64,000 nt of DNA, taken from NCBI RefSeq assembly GCF_002210095.1, contig NZ_AQQR01000013.1, positions 1 through 64,000 of the forward strand, given 5' to 3'. Positions 18,417 to 27,331 of this stretch are shown here, in pieces (position 1 is the stretch's first letter; every line of letters starts with the position of its first letter). The notes beneath the pieces were generated by a model. The model was not told the DNA's origin, searched no databases, and worked only from the letters and a program-made list of their open reading frames with translations. The position numbers and the translations under genes are program-made. The DNA is from Marinibacterium profundimaris. GTDB taxonomy: Bacteria > Pseudomonadota > Alphaproteobacteria > Rhodobacterales > Rhodobacteraceae.

Positions 18417-19298
18417 ATGGCAAGCCTTGCCGATCCCATCCTGCGCCGCCGCAAGTCCCGCAAGGGGCAGGGAGCCGACTTTATCCAGAAGATCGCCATG
18501 GTGCTGGCCGTGCTGCTGGTGGGCGCCGCGATCTTCGCCCCGCTGCTGACGCCCTTCGATCCGCTGCAGCAAAGCCTGCTGGCCCGCCTGCGCCCGCCGC
18601 TCGGGTTCGAGCGCTACGCGGCCGGGCATATCGCGGGCACCGACGAGCTGGGCCGGGACGTGCTGTCGCGGTCGCTGTACGGGCTGCGGCTGACACTGGC
18701 GCTGGCCTTCGCCGGAGCCGTGATCGGGCTGGTGATCGGCGGTCTGCTGGGGCTGGTCGCGGGCCTGCGCCGGGGCTGGGCCGAGGACGTGATCATGTCG
18801 CTGGTCGACATGCAGATCGCCATTCCCTTCACGCTGGTGGCCCTGCTGGTGCTCGCGCTGATGGGATCCAGCCTGACGGTGCTGATCTTCGTGCTCGGCA
18901 TCGCCGGATGGGAGCAATACGCCCGCATCGTGCGCGGCGAGGTGCGCCGGATCGCGGCGCAACCCTACCTTGAGGCCGCGCGAACCGCCGGGGCCGGCCC
19001 GTTCTACACCGCCTGGCGCCACGTCCTGCCCAACCTCGTCTCGCCGCTGGTGGTGCAGTTCACGCTGGCCCTGTCGAACATCGTCATCCTCGAAAGCACG
19101 CTGTCGTTCCTCGGCCTGGGCGTTCAGCCGCCGCAGCCCTCTCTGGGCTCCATGGTGGGGCTGGGGCGCGACTACATGCCGACGGCGCCGTGGATCGTGC
19201 TGACCCCCGCCGCGCTGATCGTGGCCCTGACCTTCACCGTGCAGATCCTGGGCGACTGGCTGCGTGACCGCGCCGACGTCCGCCTGAGAGAACGCTGA
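18417..19298 (+). CDS. ABC importer permease, DppC type
   Basis: A 293-residue permease. It shows the AGTDELGRDVLSRSLYG motif of DppC proteins and the coupling loop AARTAGAGPFYTAWRHVLPN. The ATG at 18417 is preceded by a GAGGAA ribosome site. Several membrane segments follow, ending with a short cytoplasmic tail RDRADVRLRER. It lies 62 bp before the binding-protein gene. It is a normal-length member with no sign of damage. Confidence 0.92.
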   Translation: MASLADPILRRRKSRKGQGADFIQKIAMVLAVLLVGAAIFAPLLTPFDPLQQSLLARLRPPLGFERYAAGHIAGTDELGRDVLSRSLYGLRLTLALAFAGAVIGLVIGGLLGLVAGLRRGWAEDVIMSLVDMQIAIPFTLVALLVLALMGSSLTVLIFVLGIAGWEQYARIVRGEVRRIAAQPYLEAARTAGAGPFYTAWRHVLPNLVSPLVVQFTLALSNIVILESTLSFLGLGVQPPQPSLGSMVGLGRDYMPTAPWIVLTPAALIVALTFTVQILGDWLRDRADVRLRER

Positions 19299-19360
19299 CC
19301 GCCAACCCCAAGAGCCGGACAACCGGCCCGACCCATCCTTAGCCAAACCGGAGACATCCC

Positions 19361-20911
19361 ATGTTCCGCCTGATGATTACCACCGCCCTTGCCGCGCTGC
19401 CCCTGGCCGCCGCCGCACAGGACATCACCGTTGGCGCCGCCAACGTGACCCCCTATGTCGATCCCGGCCGCGACCATTCCAACGTGGGATCGCAGTTCTA
19501 CTACAACACCTTCGACACGCTGATCGACCGCGACCACGGCAAGCTGGACCCCGAGTGGACCCCGGGCCTTGCCACCTCGTGGGAGTTGATCGACCCCACC
19601 ACCATGGAACTGAAGCTGCGCGAGGGCGTCAAGTTCCACAACGGCGACGAGATGACGGCCGACGACGTGGTCTTTTCGCTCAACCGCATGTTCCAGGCCA
19701 CCTTCCCGCCCTACGTGGTGCGCGCCAAGGACCGCTTCGGCAACTTCACCGGCGCCGAGAAGGTGGATGATTACACCATCCGTATCCATTCCGAACGCCC
19801 CGAGCCGCTCTGGGAGACCCTGATCTCGATGCAGCAGGCGATGATCATCCCCGAGGCCTACACCAAGGCGCTGACCGGCGATCCGGATGTGGCCGAGGAC
19901 AGCGACTTCGAGGCCTTCTCGCTCGCCCCCGTGGGGACCGGCCCCTACAAGGTCGCCTCCTTCCAGCCGGGCGAGAAACTGGTCTGGGAACGGTTCGACG
20001 ATTTCTGGGGCGCGCCCGCGCCGCTGGAACGCGCCACCGTCGTCCAGATCGCCGAGACCGCCAGCCGCGTGACCGCACTGAAGACCGGTGAAGCCGACAT
20101 CATCACCAACGTGGCGCCTGACCAGCTGTCGCTGATCGACGACGACCCGAACCTGAAGACCGAAGGCTCGGCCACCGCGCTGTTCCACGTCATGATCATG
20201 AACCAGAACCACCCCGTGCTGGAGGATCCGCGCATCCGCCAGGCGATGTCGCTGGCCATCGACCGCGACGCCCTGAATGAGGCGCTGTGGCTGGGCAAGG
20301 CCATCGTGCCCTCGACCCACACCATGGCCGAGATGGGCGCGCTGCATCAGCCCGGCCTCGTGACCTTCGAATACGATCCCGAACGCGCGAAGGCGCTGCT
20401 TGAGGAAGCGGGCTATGACGGGACCGAGATCACCTATGACACCGCCGCGACCTATTACACCAACGGCCTGCTGGCCGCGCAGGCGATCATGGAGATGTGG
20501 GCCGCCGTGGGCATCAACGGCCGCGTGAACGTGCAGGACCAGTGGTCGGGCAACGACCCCGAGCTGATGGCGCGCAACTGGTCGAACCCGATGTACTTCG
20601 CCGACCCGTTCGGCTCCTTCGGCGTGATGTGGGCGCCCGAAGGCCCCTCGGAAAGCGAGGGCCGGTTCAACACCGACGCCGAATATGCCGAGAAATGGGA
20701 CCGCTTCCGCTTTTCCACCGACGTCGAGGCCCGCAAGGCCGCCTATGTCGAGCTGATGGAAGAGATCCAGCAGGACCCGCCGGTTCTGCCGCTTTATCGC
20801 CCGTTCGAGAGCTGGGGCATGAAGCAGTCGATCGACTGGGCGCCGATGCCCGGCCACATCCCCTACGTGCTCGACTTCCGCTCCGGCAGCATCTCCAACA
20901 CCGGCAGCTGA
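19361..20911 (+). CDS. ABC importer substrate-binding protein, family 5
   Basis: A 516-residue periplasmic protein with a signal peptide (about 1-19, cleaving after LAAAA/AQD). Family-5 segments include LKLREGVKFHNGDEMTADDV and a C-terminal DPPVLPLYRPFESWGMK. It belongs to the DppA/OppA superfamily but clusters with a phosphatase, a calcineurin-type phosphoesterase and two ATPases. The ligand may be a phosphorylated or phosphodiester compound; this is inferred from neighbours and not visible in the sequence. Confidence 0.9.
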   Translation: MFRLMITTALAALPLAAAAQDITVGAANVTPYVDPGRDHSNVGSQFYYNTFDTLIDRDHGKLDPEWTPGLATSWELIDPTTMELKLREGVKFHNGDEMTADDVVFSLNRMFQATFPPYVVRAKDRFGNFTGAEKVDDYTIRIHSERPEPLWETLISMQQAMIIPEAYTKALTGDPDVAEDSDFEAFSLAPVGTGPYKVASFQPGEKLVWERFDDFWGAPAPLERATVVQIAETASRVTALKTGEADIITNVAPDQLSLIDDDPNLKTEGSATALFHVMIMNQNHPVLEDPRIRQAMSLAIDRDALNEALWLGKAIVPSTHTMAEMGALHQPGLVTFEYDPERAKALLEEAGYDGTEITYDTAATYYTNGLLAAQAIMEMWAAVGINGRVNVQDQWSGNDPELMARNWSNPMYFADPFGSFGVMWAPEGPSESEGRFNTDAEYAEKWDRFRFSTDVEARKAAYVELMEEIQQDPPVLPLYRPFESWGMKQSIDWAPMPGHIPYVLDFRSGSISNTGS

Positions 20912-20923
20912 TCCGGGCAGGGG

Positions 20924-20941
20924 CCGGGCCTTCGGGCCCGG
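20924..20941 (+). other. UUCG-capped RNA hairpin after the binding-protein gene
   Basis: A 7-bp GC stem (20924-20930 with 20935-20941) closes a TTCG tetraloop, extended by flanking G-T/G-C pairs. There is no T-run, so it is probably not a full terminator. Its position 12 bp after the binding-protein stop and within the operon suits an mRNA 3'-end stabiliser or partial attenuator that raises binding-protein output relative to downstream genes. Confidence 0.65.
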
Positions 20942-20987
20942 TTCCACCCTTCTTCCCGACGTTTCAACGCCCTCCACGGAGACCGAC

Positions 20988-21833
20988 ATGACCCGGATCG
21001 CCATCGTCACCGACATCCACCACGGCGCCCCCTCGCATACCAAGCGCGGCGACACGGCGCTGGAGCTCCTTTCGGCCTTCGCGGACTGGGCCAACGAGCA
21101 GAAGCCCGACCTCGTCCTGGATCTTGGCGACAGGATTTCCGACGTGGACAGCCAGACCGATGCCCGGCTTGAACGCGAGGTGGCCGAGCTCTTTGCCCGC
21201 ATCGACGCGCCCGTGCACCATGTCTGCGGCAACCATGACCGGGACCACCTGAGCGTGGCCGAGAACGAAGAGATCCTGGGCACGCCGCTGGGCTCGGAGG
21301 TCATCGACCTGGGCGCCTGGCAGCTCGCCCTCTGGCGGGCGGATTCGCGTATCCATCGCGACGTGCCGCGCCCCGGCTTCGACCTGCCCGAGGCCGACCT
21401 CCTGTGGCTCTCCCGCATGGCGCAGCAGGCGGAGAAGCCGACACTGCTGGCCTCGCACGTGCCGATTTCCGGGCATTCGCAGGTCGGCAACTACTACTTC
21501 CAGCGGACCCCGGGCGTATCGACCTATCCGCAGGCCGACCGGGCCCGCGCGGCCCTGGCACAGGCGCGCGTTCCGGTCGCGGCGATCGCCGGGCATGTGC
21601 ACTGGAACACCGTGACCACCGTCGACGGCATCCCGCACATCACCCAGCAGAGCCTGACCGAAAGCTTCACCACGGCCGGCGAACCCGCGCGCGCCTGGGG
21701 CATGCTCGACCTGGTCGAGACGCTGCACTGGCAGGTCTTCGGCGACGACCCGTTCGAAGCGCGCCTGACGCCTTCGCGGCATCGCTGGACGCCTCCGCTG
21801 GCGCCGCTCTTCGCCGACATCGCGGCGGAGTGA
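20988..21833 (+). CDS. Calcineurin-like metallophosphoesterase
   Basis: A 281-residue enzyme with the full set of dinuclear metal motifs: TDIHHG near the N terminus, DLGDR, GNHDRD, a His in LASHVPIS and GHVHWN. This resembles the GpdQ/CpdA class (glycerophosphodiester or cyclic-nucleotide phosphodiesterases). There is no signal peptide, so it should act in the cytoplasm on an imported substrate. It sits between the binding-protein and ATPase genes of the importer, which is unusual and ties its role to the transported ligand. Confidence 0.88.
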   Translation: MTRIAIVTDIHHGAPSHTKRGDTALELLSAFADWANEQKPDLVLDLGDRISDVDSQTDARLEREVAELFARIDAPVHHVCGNHDRDHLSVAENEEILGTPLGSEVIDLGAWQLALWRADSRIHRDVPRPGFDLPEADLLWLSRMAQQAEKPTLLASHVPISGHSQVGNYYFQRTPGVSTYPQADRARAALAQARVPVAAIAGHVHWNTVTTVDGIPHITQQSLTESFTTAGEPARAWGMLDLVETLHWQVFGDDPFEARLTPSRHRWTPPLAPLFADIAAE

Positions 21834-21838
21834 CACGG

Positions 21839-23524
21839 ATGCTGCCCGATCCTCCCGTCCTCTCCGTCAAGGACCTGCGCGTCGCCTTCGGCTCTGTCGA
21901 GGCGGTGCACGGGCTGAGTTTCGACATCCACCGGGGCGAGACGCTGGCGCTGGTGGGCGAGAGCGGCTCGGGCAAGAGCGCGACCGCGCTGTCGATCCTG
22001 CGGCTGATCGAACGCGAAGGCGGGCGGATCACCGGCGGCAGCATCAGGTTGGGCGGCGAGGCGCCCGCCGAGATAACCGAGCTGGCGCCCGCGGCGCTGC
22101 GCGCGATCCGGGGCGACCGGATCGCCATGGTCTTCCAGGAGCCGATGACGTCGCTGAACCCGGTCATGACCATCGGCGCACAGCTTGGCGAGACAATTGC
22201 CCTGCACCGGGGCCTGCGCGGCCGGGCCGCCCGCGCGGCCGCCTGCGCTGCGCTCGAGCGGGTGCGGATACCCGAGCCGGACCAACGGCTGGGCCAATAT
22301 CCCCACGAGCTGTCCGGCGGGCTTCGGCAGCGGGTCATGATCGCCATGGCGCTGATCTGCGAGCCGGACGTTCTGATCGCGGACGAACCGACCACGGCGC
22401 TCGACGTCACCACGCAGGCCGAGATCCTCGCTCTGATCGCGGGGCTGCAGCGCGATCTTGGCATGGCGGTTCTGTTCATCACCCATGACCTGGGCGTGGT
22501 GTCCGAGATCGCGGACCGGGTGGTGGTGCTGAAGGACGGCGACCTCGTTGAAGAGGGGCGCAAGGCGGACCTGTTTGCAGCGCCGAAATCAGACTATGCC
22601 CGCGAGCTGCTGGCCGCGACGCCGCGCCTGGGCGATGGCTCGCCCGCGCCGCTGGCGGGCGCCGAGACGGTGCTGGAGGTACGCGACGTGGTCACCACCT
22701 ACGGAGGCGGCGGGTTCTTCAGCCGCAGGGCGCCGGTGACCGCCGTGCGCGGCGTGTCCCTGACGCTGGGGCGCGGGGAAACGCTGGGGCTGGTCGGCGA
22801 AAGCGGCTGCGGCAAGTCCTCCCTTGCGCGGACGGTGATGCGGCTGGTGGATCCGGCATCGGGCGAGATCGACCTGCTGGGCACGCGGATCGACAGCCTT
22901 GATGCGGCGGCGCTCAAGCCCCACCGGGCGCGGATACAGATGGTCTTTCAGGATCCCTATGCCGCGCTGAACCCGCGCATGGCGATCCGGGACCTGGTGA
23001 CCGAACCCGCCTATCTTCACGACATGGTCGCGCCTGCCGGCCGTGACGCCATGGCGCGCGACCTGCTGGAGCGCGTGGGTCTGCCGGCCGACGCGGCCGA
23101 GCGCTTTCCGCACCAGTTTTCGGGCGGGCAGAGGCAGCGCATCTGCATCGCGCGCGCCCTGTCGGTCCGCCCGCAGATCATCGTGGCGGACGAGGCGGTT
23201 TCGGCGCTCGATGTCTCGAACGCGCGGCGGGTGACCGACCTGATGGCGCGGATCCAGCGCGAGGAGGGCGTCTCATTCCTGTTCATCAGCCACGACATTG
23301 CCGTGGTGGAACGGGTCAGCCATCGGATCGCGGTCATGTACAAGGGAGAGATCGTCGAGCAGGGCGAGACATCTCAGGTGCTGCATGCGCCGCGCCACGC
23401 TTATACCCGCCGCCTTCTGGCCGCCGTCCCCAGGGCCGACATCGCACCAACCGCCGGTCCGCAAGTGCCGGGTGGTAACAATGCCTTGGAGGGGCGGCGG
23501 GTTCCGGTCGTGACGCCGCTTTAG
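21839..23524 (+). CDS. Fused dual ABC ATPase (DppD-DppF type)
   Basis: A 561-residue protein with two ATPase domains. The first (about 1-265) has GESGSGKSA, ELSGGLRQRVMIA and [12 protein letters not shown]. The second (about 275-540) has [22 protein letters not shown] and IIVADEAVSALD. The first domain lacks the usual oligopeptide-type Cys tail. The second Walker B carries DEAVSALD rather than DEP, seen in many DppF-type domains. It starts 5 bp after the metallophosphoesterase stop. It is the energising subunit of the importer encoded just upstream, comparable to GsiA/YejF. Confidence 0.93.
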   Translation: MLPDPPVLSVKDLRVAFGSVEAVHGLSFDIHRGETLALVGESGSGKSATALSILRLIEREGGRITGGSIRLGGEAPAEITELAPAALRAIRGDRIAMVFQEPMTSLNPVMTIGAQLGETIALHRGLRGRAARAAACAALERVRIPEPDQRLGQYPHELSGGLRQRVMIAMALICEPDVLIADEPTTALDVTTQAEILALIAGLQRDLGMAVLFITHDLGVVSEIADRVVVLKDGDLVEEGRKADLFAAPKSDYARELLAATPRLGDGSPAPLAGAETVLEVRDVVTTYGGGGFFSRRAPVTAVRGVSLTLGRGETLGLVGESGCGKSSLARTVMRLVDPASGEIDLLGTRIDSLDAAALKPHRARIQMVFQDPYAALNPRMAIRDLVTEPAYLHDMVAPAGRDAMARDLLERVGLPADAAERFPHQFSGGQRQRICIARALSVRPQIIVADEAVSALDVSNARRVTDLMARIQREEGVSFLFISHDIAVVERVSHRIAVMYKGEIVEQGETSQVLHAPRHAYTRRLLAAVPRADIAPTAGPQVPGGNNALEGRRVPVVTPL

Positions 23525-23671
23525 TCAGGGCGGAAATCCCGGTTCCCGTCCGCTGGGACCGGATCGTGCGCGGCGCCGGGTGGCGCGGTCTCTGCGCGTC
23601 ATAAGGAGCAGCTATGCTGTCCTTGGAGAATTGAGTTCGAATCGCTCTGACCGCACCGGCCGATCGACGTG

Positions 23672-24439
23672 TTACGCCAGCACGATGCGTGTTCCGGCCT
23701 CCTTGCAGGCAGTTGTCAGCGTCTCGGGGATCTCTCCGCCGCACACGACGGTATCGAGGTCTGACAGATGCCCCATGGCGAAGCCGGCGGCGCGGTCGAT
23801 CTTCGCGTGGTCGACGACAAGGATGCGATGCGTGGCGCAGCCGGCGATTGCCCGACGGGCCCGGATTTCGTCCATGTTGAAATCCAGGAGATCACCCTCG
23901 AGAGACACCCCGCCGACGCTGAAAACCGCAAATTGCATTCGAAGGCCTGCGTAGAATTCGCTGGCCTCGGCCCCGATCAGGTCAAGATCCCGCATGCGCA
24001 CCCGTCCGCCCGCCAGTGACACCGAGATCTCCGGGGCCGCGCGCAGTGCCAGCACCGCGTGCAGGTTGTTTGTCGCCACCGACAGCCGGTCGTGACAGGC
24101 CAGGGCGCGGGCGACGGCCTCTACCGTTGTGCCGGTCCCCAGAGCGACCGATGCGCCGTCCGGCACCAGCGCCGCAACAGCCGCGCCGATCCTTTCCTTT
24201 TCGGTGCGGGACACGGCCAGCCGCGGCTGATAGCCGATGTTCTCCTGCGGAGTAGCGAGGCGCGCGATGCCGTGGCGCCGCCGGACCAGCGCCGCGTCAT
24301 CCAGAGACCGCAGGTCCGACCGGATCGTCTGAACCGTTACATCCAGCATGTCGGCCATGGCCTTTGCCGAAAGCTCGCCGTATGTCGACAGCAGGTTGAT
24401 GATCTGATCCCGACGGCGGGCGGTCTCATCGATAGGCAT
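23672..24439 (-). CDS. DeoR-family repressor (GlpR-like)
   Basis: A 255-residue regulator with an N-terminal DeoR winged helix-turn-helix (about 7-60) and a C-terminal phosphosugar-sensing domain carrying LGTGTTVEAVARAL and VVDHAKIDR. DeoR proteins typically bind phosphorylated sugars or glycerol phosphate. It is divergent from the importer-phosphatase operon starting at 24660. A candidate operator overlaps its own start codon (24439-24451), and the same sequence recurs before 24660, implying autoregulation and control of the operon. Confidence 0.92.
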   Translation of the reverse strand: MPIDETARRRDQIINLLSTYGELSAKAMADMLDVTVQTIRSDLRSLDDAALVRRRHGIARLATPQENIGYQPRLAVSRTEKERIGAAVAALVPDGASVALGTGTTVEAVARALACHDRLSVATNNLHAVLALRAAPEISVSLAGGRVRMRDLDLIGAEASEFYAGLRMQFAVFSVGGVSLEGDLLDFNMDEIRARRAIAGCATHRILVVDHAKIDRAAGFAMGHLSDLDTVVCGGEIPETLTTACKEAGTRIVLA

Positions 24440-24451
24440 TTTCGTTCGAAA
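24439..24451. promoter_or_regulatory. Candidate DeoR operator 1 (overlaps the regulator start)
   Basis: Read on the - strand the sequence is TTTCGAACGAAAA, overlapping the first base of the regulator gene. Its core TTTCGAACGAAA is a near-palindrome of the TTCG...CGAA type known for DeoR/GlpR repressors. The identical 13-mer is found at 24625-24637. Finding it twice in the 220-bp divergent spacer, and nowhere that I noticed elsewhere in the window, supports an operator role. Confidence 0.7.
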
Positions 24452-24624
24452 TCCAACTGTCCTCTTTCCCGGGCACAGCTTTGATCCGCGACATGCGCCC
24501 TGTCCAGTGCGAAACCGCGCCGGGGATTATTTTTAAACTTGAAACCATAAGCAGGTGAAACTGTCACATCGCTGTCACGCGTCGCCACTAACAGGGCGGC
24601 AACGAATGGCATGCGGCTGTTCGT

Positions 24625-24637
24625 TTTCGAACGAAAA
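24625..24637 (+). promoter_or_regulatory. Candidate DeoR operator 2 (upstream of importer operon)
   Basis: TTTCGAACGAAAA lies 22 bp before the binding-protein start codon, within a larger dyad TTCGTTTTCGAACGAA. A protein bound here would block the promoter or ribosome access of the operon. It is identical, in reverse-complement orientation, to the site at the regulator start. Confidence 0.7.
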
Positions 24638-24659
24638 GCAAATCCTTCAGGAGTGCTCC

Positions 24660-25631
24660 ATGCTTCGCCGTCTTCTTTCCCTTTCCGTTGCGCTGGCGCT
24701 GCCGGTGGCCGCGGGTGCCGAAACTCTCACGCTCTACACCTCGCAGCCCAATGCGGACGCCCAGGCCACGGTGGATGCCTTCATGGCAGCCAACCCCGAC
24801 GTCGACGTGGAATGGGTGCGCGACGGGACCACCAACCTGATGGCCCGCCTGCAGACCGAGATCGCCGCCGGAGACCCGCAACCCGACGTCCTGCTGATCG
24901 CGGACACCGTGACGCTGGAAGGCATGGCGCAGGACGGCCACCTTGCCGCCTACAGCTCGCCCGAGGCCGAGGCTTATGACGCGGCGCTCTACAGTGCGGA
25001 TGGCTATTATTACTCGACCAAGCTGATCACCACCGGCATCGTCTACAACACCGGCGCGGCCGAGGTCCCGACATCCTGGGCCGATCTTGCCAAGCCCGAG
25101 ATGAATGGCATGGTGGCCATGCCGTCGCCGCTCTACTCCGGTGCCGCGCTGATCCACCTCGCCACGCTGACCGGCGACGCGGACCTGGGCTGGGACTATT
25201 ACGAGGCGCTGGCCGCCAACGACGCGCGTGCCGAGGGCGGCAACGGCGGCACCTTCAAGGCCGTGGCCGCGGGTGAAAAGCCCTATGGCGTTCTGGTGGA
25301 CTTCATGGCGCTGCGCGCCAAGGCCGACGGTTCGCCCGTCGACTTCGTCTTCCCCGAGGAAGGCGTGTCCTACGTGACCGAGCCCGTGGCCATCATGAAG
25401 AAGGCCGAAGGCAACGCCGCCGCGCAGAAATTCGTGGACTTCCTGCTGTCCGAAGAAGGTCAGGAGCTGGTGGTCGAACAGGGCTACATCCCCGCCCGCA
25501 ACGGCATCGACAGCCCCGAAGGCTTCCCGTCGCGCGGCGAGATCAAGCTGATGGCGTTCGATCCCGCGAAGGCGCTGGCCGACACCGAGACCAACAAGGA
25601 ACGCTTTGCCAAGGTCTTTGGCGTCGAATGA
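24660..25631 (+). CDS. ABC importer substrate-binding protein, family 1 (FbpA/AfuA-like)
   Basis: A 323-residue periplasmic protein with a signal peptide (about 1-20, ending AAGAE) and a TLYTSQPNADAQ opening typical of the Fe(III)/thiamine/2-aminoethylphosphonate/sugar-phosphate binding group. The start has a good ribosome site (AGGAG). The tyrosine pair that ferric binders use is not obvious to me. Relatives once called iron transporters, such as AfuA, bind hexose phosphates; with a DeoR regulator and three phosphatases alongside, an organophosphate ligand is more likely than iron. That is inference. Confidence 0.85.
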   Translation: MLRRLLSLSVALALPVAAGAETLTLYTSQPNADAQATVDAFMAANPDVDVEWVRDGTTNLMARLQTEIAAGDPQPDVLLIADTVTLEGMAQDGHLAAYSSPEAEAYDAALYSADGYYYSTKLITTGIVYNTGAAEVPTSWADLAKPEMNGMVAMPSPLYSGAALIHLATLTGDADLGWDYYEALAANDARAEGGNGGTFKAVAAGEKPYGVLVDFMALRAKADGSPVDFVFPEEGVSYVTEPVAIMKKAEGNAAAQKFVDFLLSEEGQELVVEQGYIPARNGIDSPEGFPSRGEIKLMAFDPAKALADTETNKERFAKVFGVE

Positions 25632-27331
25632 ACCTTGGGGTCGCAAAACGCAGCAGCCGGTCGGAAGGCCGGCTGCTGTCCTGGCTCCTGCTGCCCGTCG
25701 CGCTGATCGCGCTCGGGCCGGTGGTGCGTCTGCTGCTGGAGGGCGTGGGCTTCGGCAACGGGTTGACCGGCGACTACCTGGCCGACGTGATGAGCCGTGA
25801 CAGCACGCGCAAGGCGTTGACGCATTCCCTGGTCACCGCCGCGGGTGGAACGCTTTTGTCGGTGCTGATCGGTGGCGCCTTCGCATTTCTCGTGGCACTG
25901 ACGAACGTGCGGGCGCGCGGCGCGCTGGTGTTCTGCCTGATGGTGCCGATGATGATCCCGCCGCAAATCACGGCGCTGGCCTGGATGCAGGTGACGGGTC
26001 CGTCCTCGGTGCTGCTGAAGATGGTGGGGCTTGCGCCCCCGCTTGGCAGCCCGCAGCCGCTGCACAGCCCTGGCGGCATCATCCTGCTGCTTGGTATCCA
26101 GCACGCGTCCATCGTGTTCCTGACGCTCCGCGCGGGCCTGCGCCAGATTCCCGCGGATCTTGTCGAGGCGGCGCGCATGTCGGGGGCCCGCGGCCTGCGC
26201 GTCTGGGCGCAGATCGTGATGCCGCTGACGCTCCCCGCGCTCGGAGCCGGTGCGGCGATGGCCTTCGTCACGGCTTTGGGAAACTTTGGCATTCCGGCGA
26301 TGCTGGGCATTCCGGCGCGCTATTCCACCCTGCCGACACTGATTTACCAGCGCCTTGTGGGGTTCGGCCCCTCGGCGCTGCCGGAGGTTGCGGTGCTGGC
26401 GCTGCTGATCGGCCTCGTGGCCATCGCCGGAGTGCTGCTGGCCCGATGGCTGCTGGCGCGCAGGTCGCATGGGCTGGTGGGCCTCTCGGGGCAGCCGCTG
26501 TCCATTTCGCTGGGCCGCGCACGGCTTCCGGTCGAGATCGCGCTCTGGAGCTTCATCGCGGCCATCCTCGTGCTGCCGATGATGGCGCTGCTGTTCACCT
26601 CGCTGATCCCGGCCTACGGTGTGCCGCTGACGTGGGCGAACATGACCTTTGACGCCTGGACAGAGGCGCTGTTGCGTCAGCCGATGACCCGGCGCGCCTA
26701 CGTCAACTCTCTCGGACTGGCGCTTGGCGCCGCGGCGATCCTGATGGCGGTCTGCCTGCCGCTGGCCTGGCTGATGGCGCGCCGGCCCAGTCGCGCGACG
26801 CGCGCGATCGATGCGCTGGTGGATCTGCCCTATGCGCTGCCGGGCGTGGTGCTGTCGATCGCCTGTATCCTCGCCTTTCTCGACCTGCCGTTCACCGACC
26901 TGACCCTTTACGGCACGATCTGGATCATCCTGCTGGCCTATCTGGCGCGCTTTCTCGTGGTGATGCTGCGCCCGGTGCAGGCGTCGGTGGGGCAGCTGGA
27001 CCCGGCGATGGAGGAAGCGGCCAGCGCGGCGGGTGCGCGGCTTGGCCGCCGCCTGCGGACCATCGTGCTGCCGCTTGCCGCACCGGCGGCGGCGGCAGGG
27101 GCGATCCTCGTCTTCCTGACGGCGGTGAACGAGCTGACCGTCTCGGCACTGTTGTGGTCTTCGGGAACGGAGACCCTGGGCGTCGTCATCTTCAATCTCG
27201 AAGACAGCGGAGAGACGATCATGGCTTCGGCCGTGGCGATGTCGATTGTCCTGCTGATCGTATGCCTGATGACGGGGGTACAGCTGATGGCCCGCCGTCT
27301 GCCCAAAGGAGTCGTGCCGTGGCAGAGCTGA
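25628..27331 (+). CDS. ABC importer permease with two fused transmembrane domains (AfuB/FbpB-like)
   Basis: A 567-residue membrane protein with about twelve membrane segments and two coupling loops, EAARMSGARGLRVWAQIVMP in the first half and EEAASAAGARLGRRLRTIVL in the second, so one chain supplies both permease halves. This is the layout of FbpB and AfuB. It overlaps the binding-protein stop by ATGA and is itself overlapped by the ATPase start, indicating tight coupling. Confidence 0.92.
   Translation: MNLGVAKRSSRSEGRLLSWLLLPVALIALGPVVRLLLEGVGFGNGLTGDYLADVMSRDSTRKALTHSLVTAAGGTLLSVLIGGAFAFLVALTNVRARGALVFCLMVPMMIPPQITALAWMQVTGPSSVLLKMVGLAPPLGSPQPLHSPGGIILLLGIQHASIVFLTLRAGLRQIPADLVEAARMSGARGLRVWAQIVMPLTLPALGAGAAMAFVTALGNFGIPAMLGIPARYSTLPTLIYQRLVGFGPSALPEVAVLALLIGLVAIAGVLLARWLLARRSHGLVGLSGQPLSISLGRARLPVEIALWSFIAAILVLPMMALLFTSLIPAYGVPLTWANMTFDAWTEALLRQPMTRRAYVNSLGLALGAAAILMAVCLPLAWLMARRPSRATRAIDALVDLPYALPGVVLSIACILAFLDLPFTDLTLYGTIWIILLAYLARFLVVMLRPVQASVGQLDPAMEEAASAAGARLGRRLRTIVLPLAAPAAAAGAILVFLTAVNELTVSALLWSSGTETLGVVIFNLEDSGETIMASAVAMSIVLLIVCLMTGVQLMARRLPKGVVPWQS

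Noticed and set aside
19172-21490. Long - strand open frame opposite the second family-5 binding-protein gene
   Set aside because: Same reasoning: the + strand genes have signal peptide, family motifs and correct spacing, while the antisense frame shows none.
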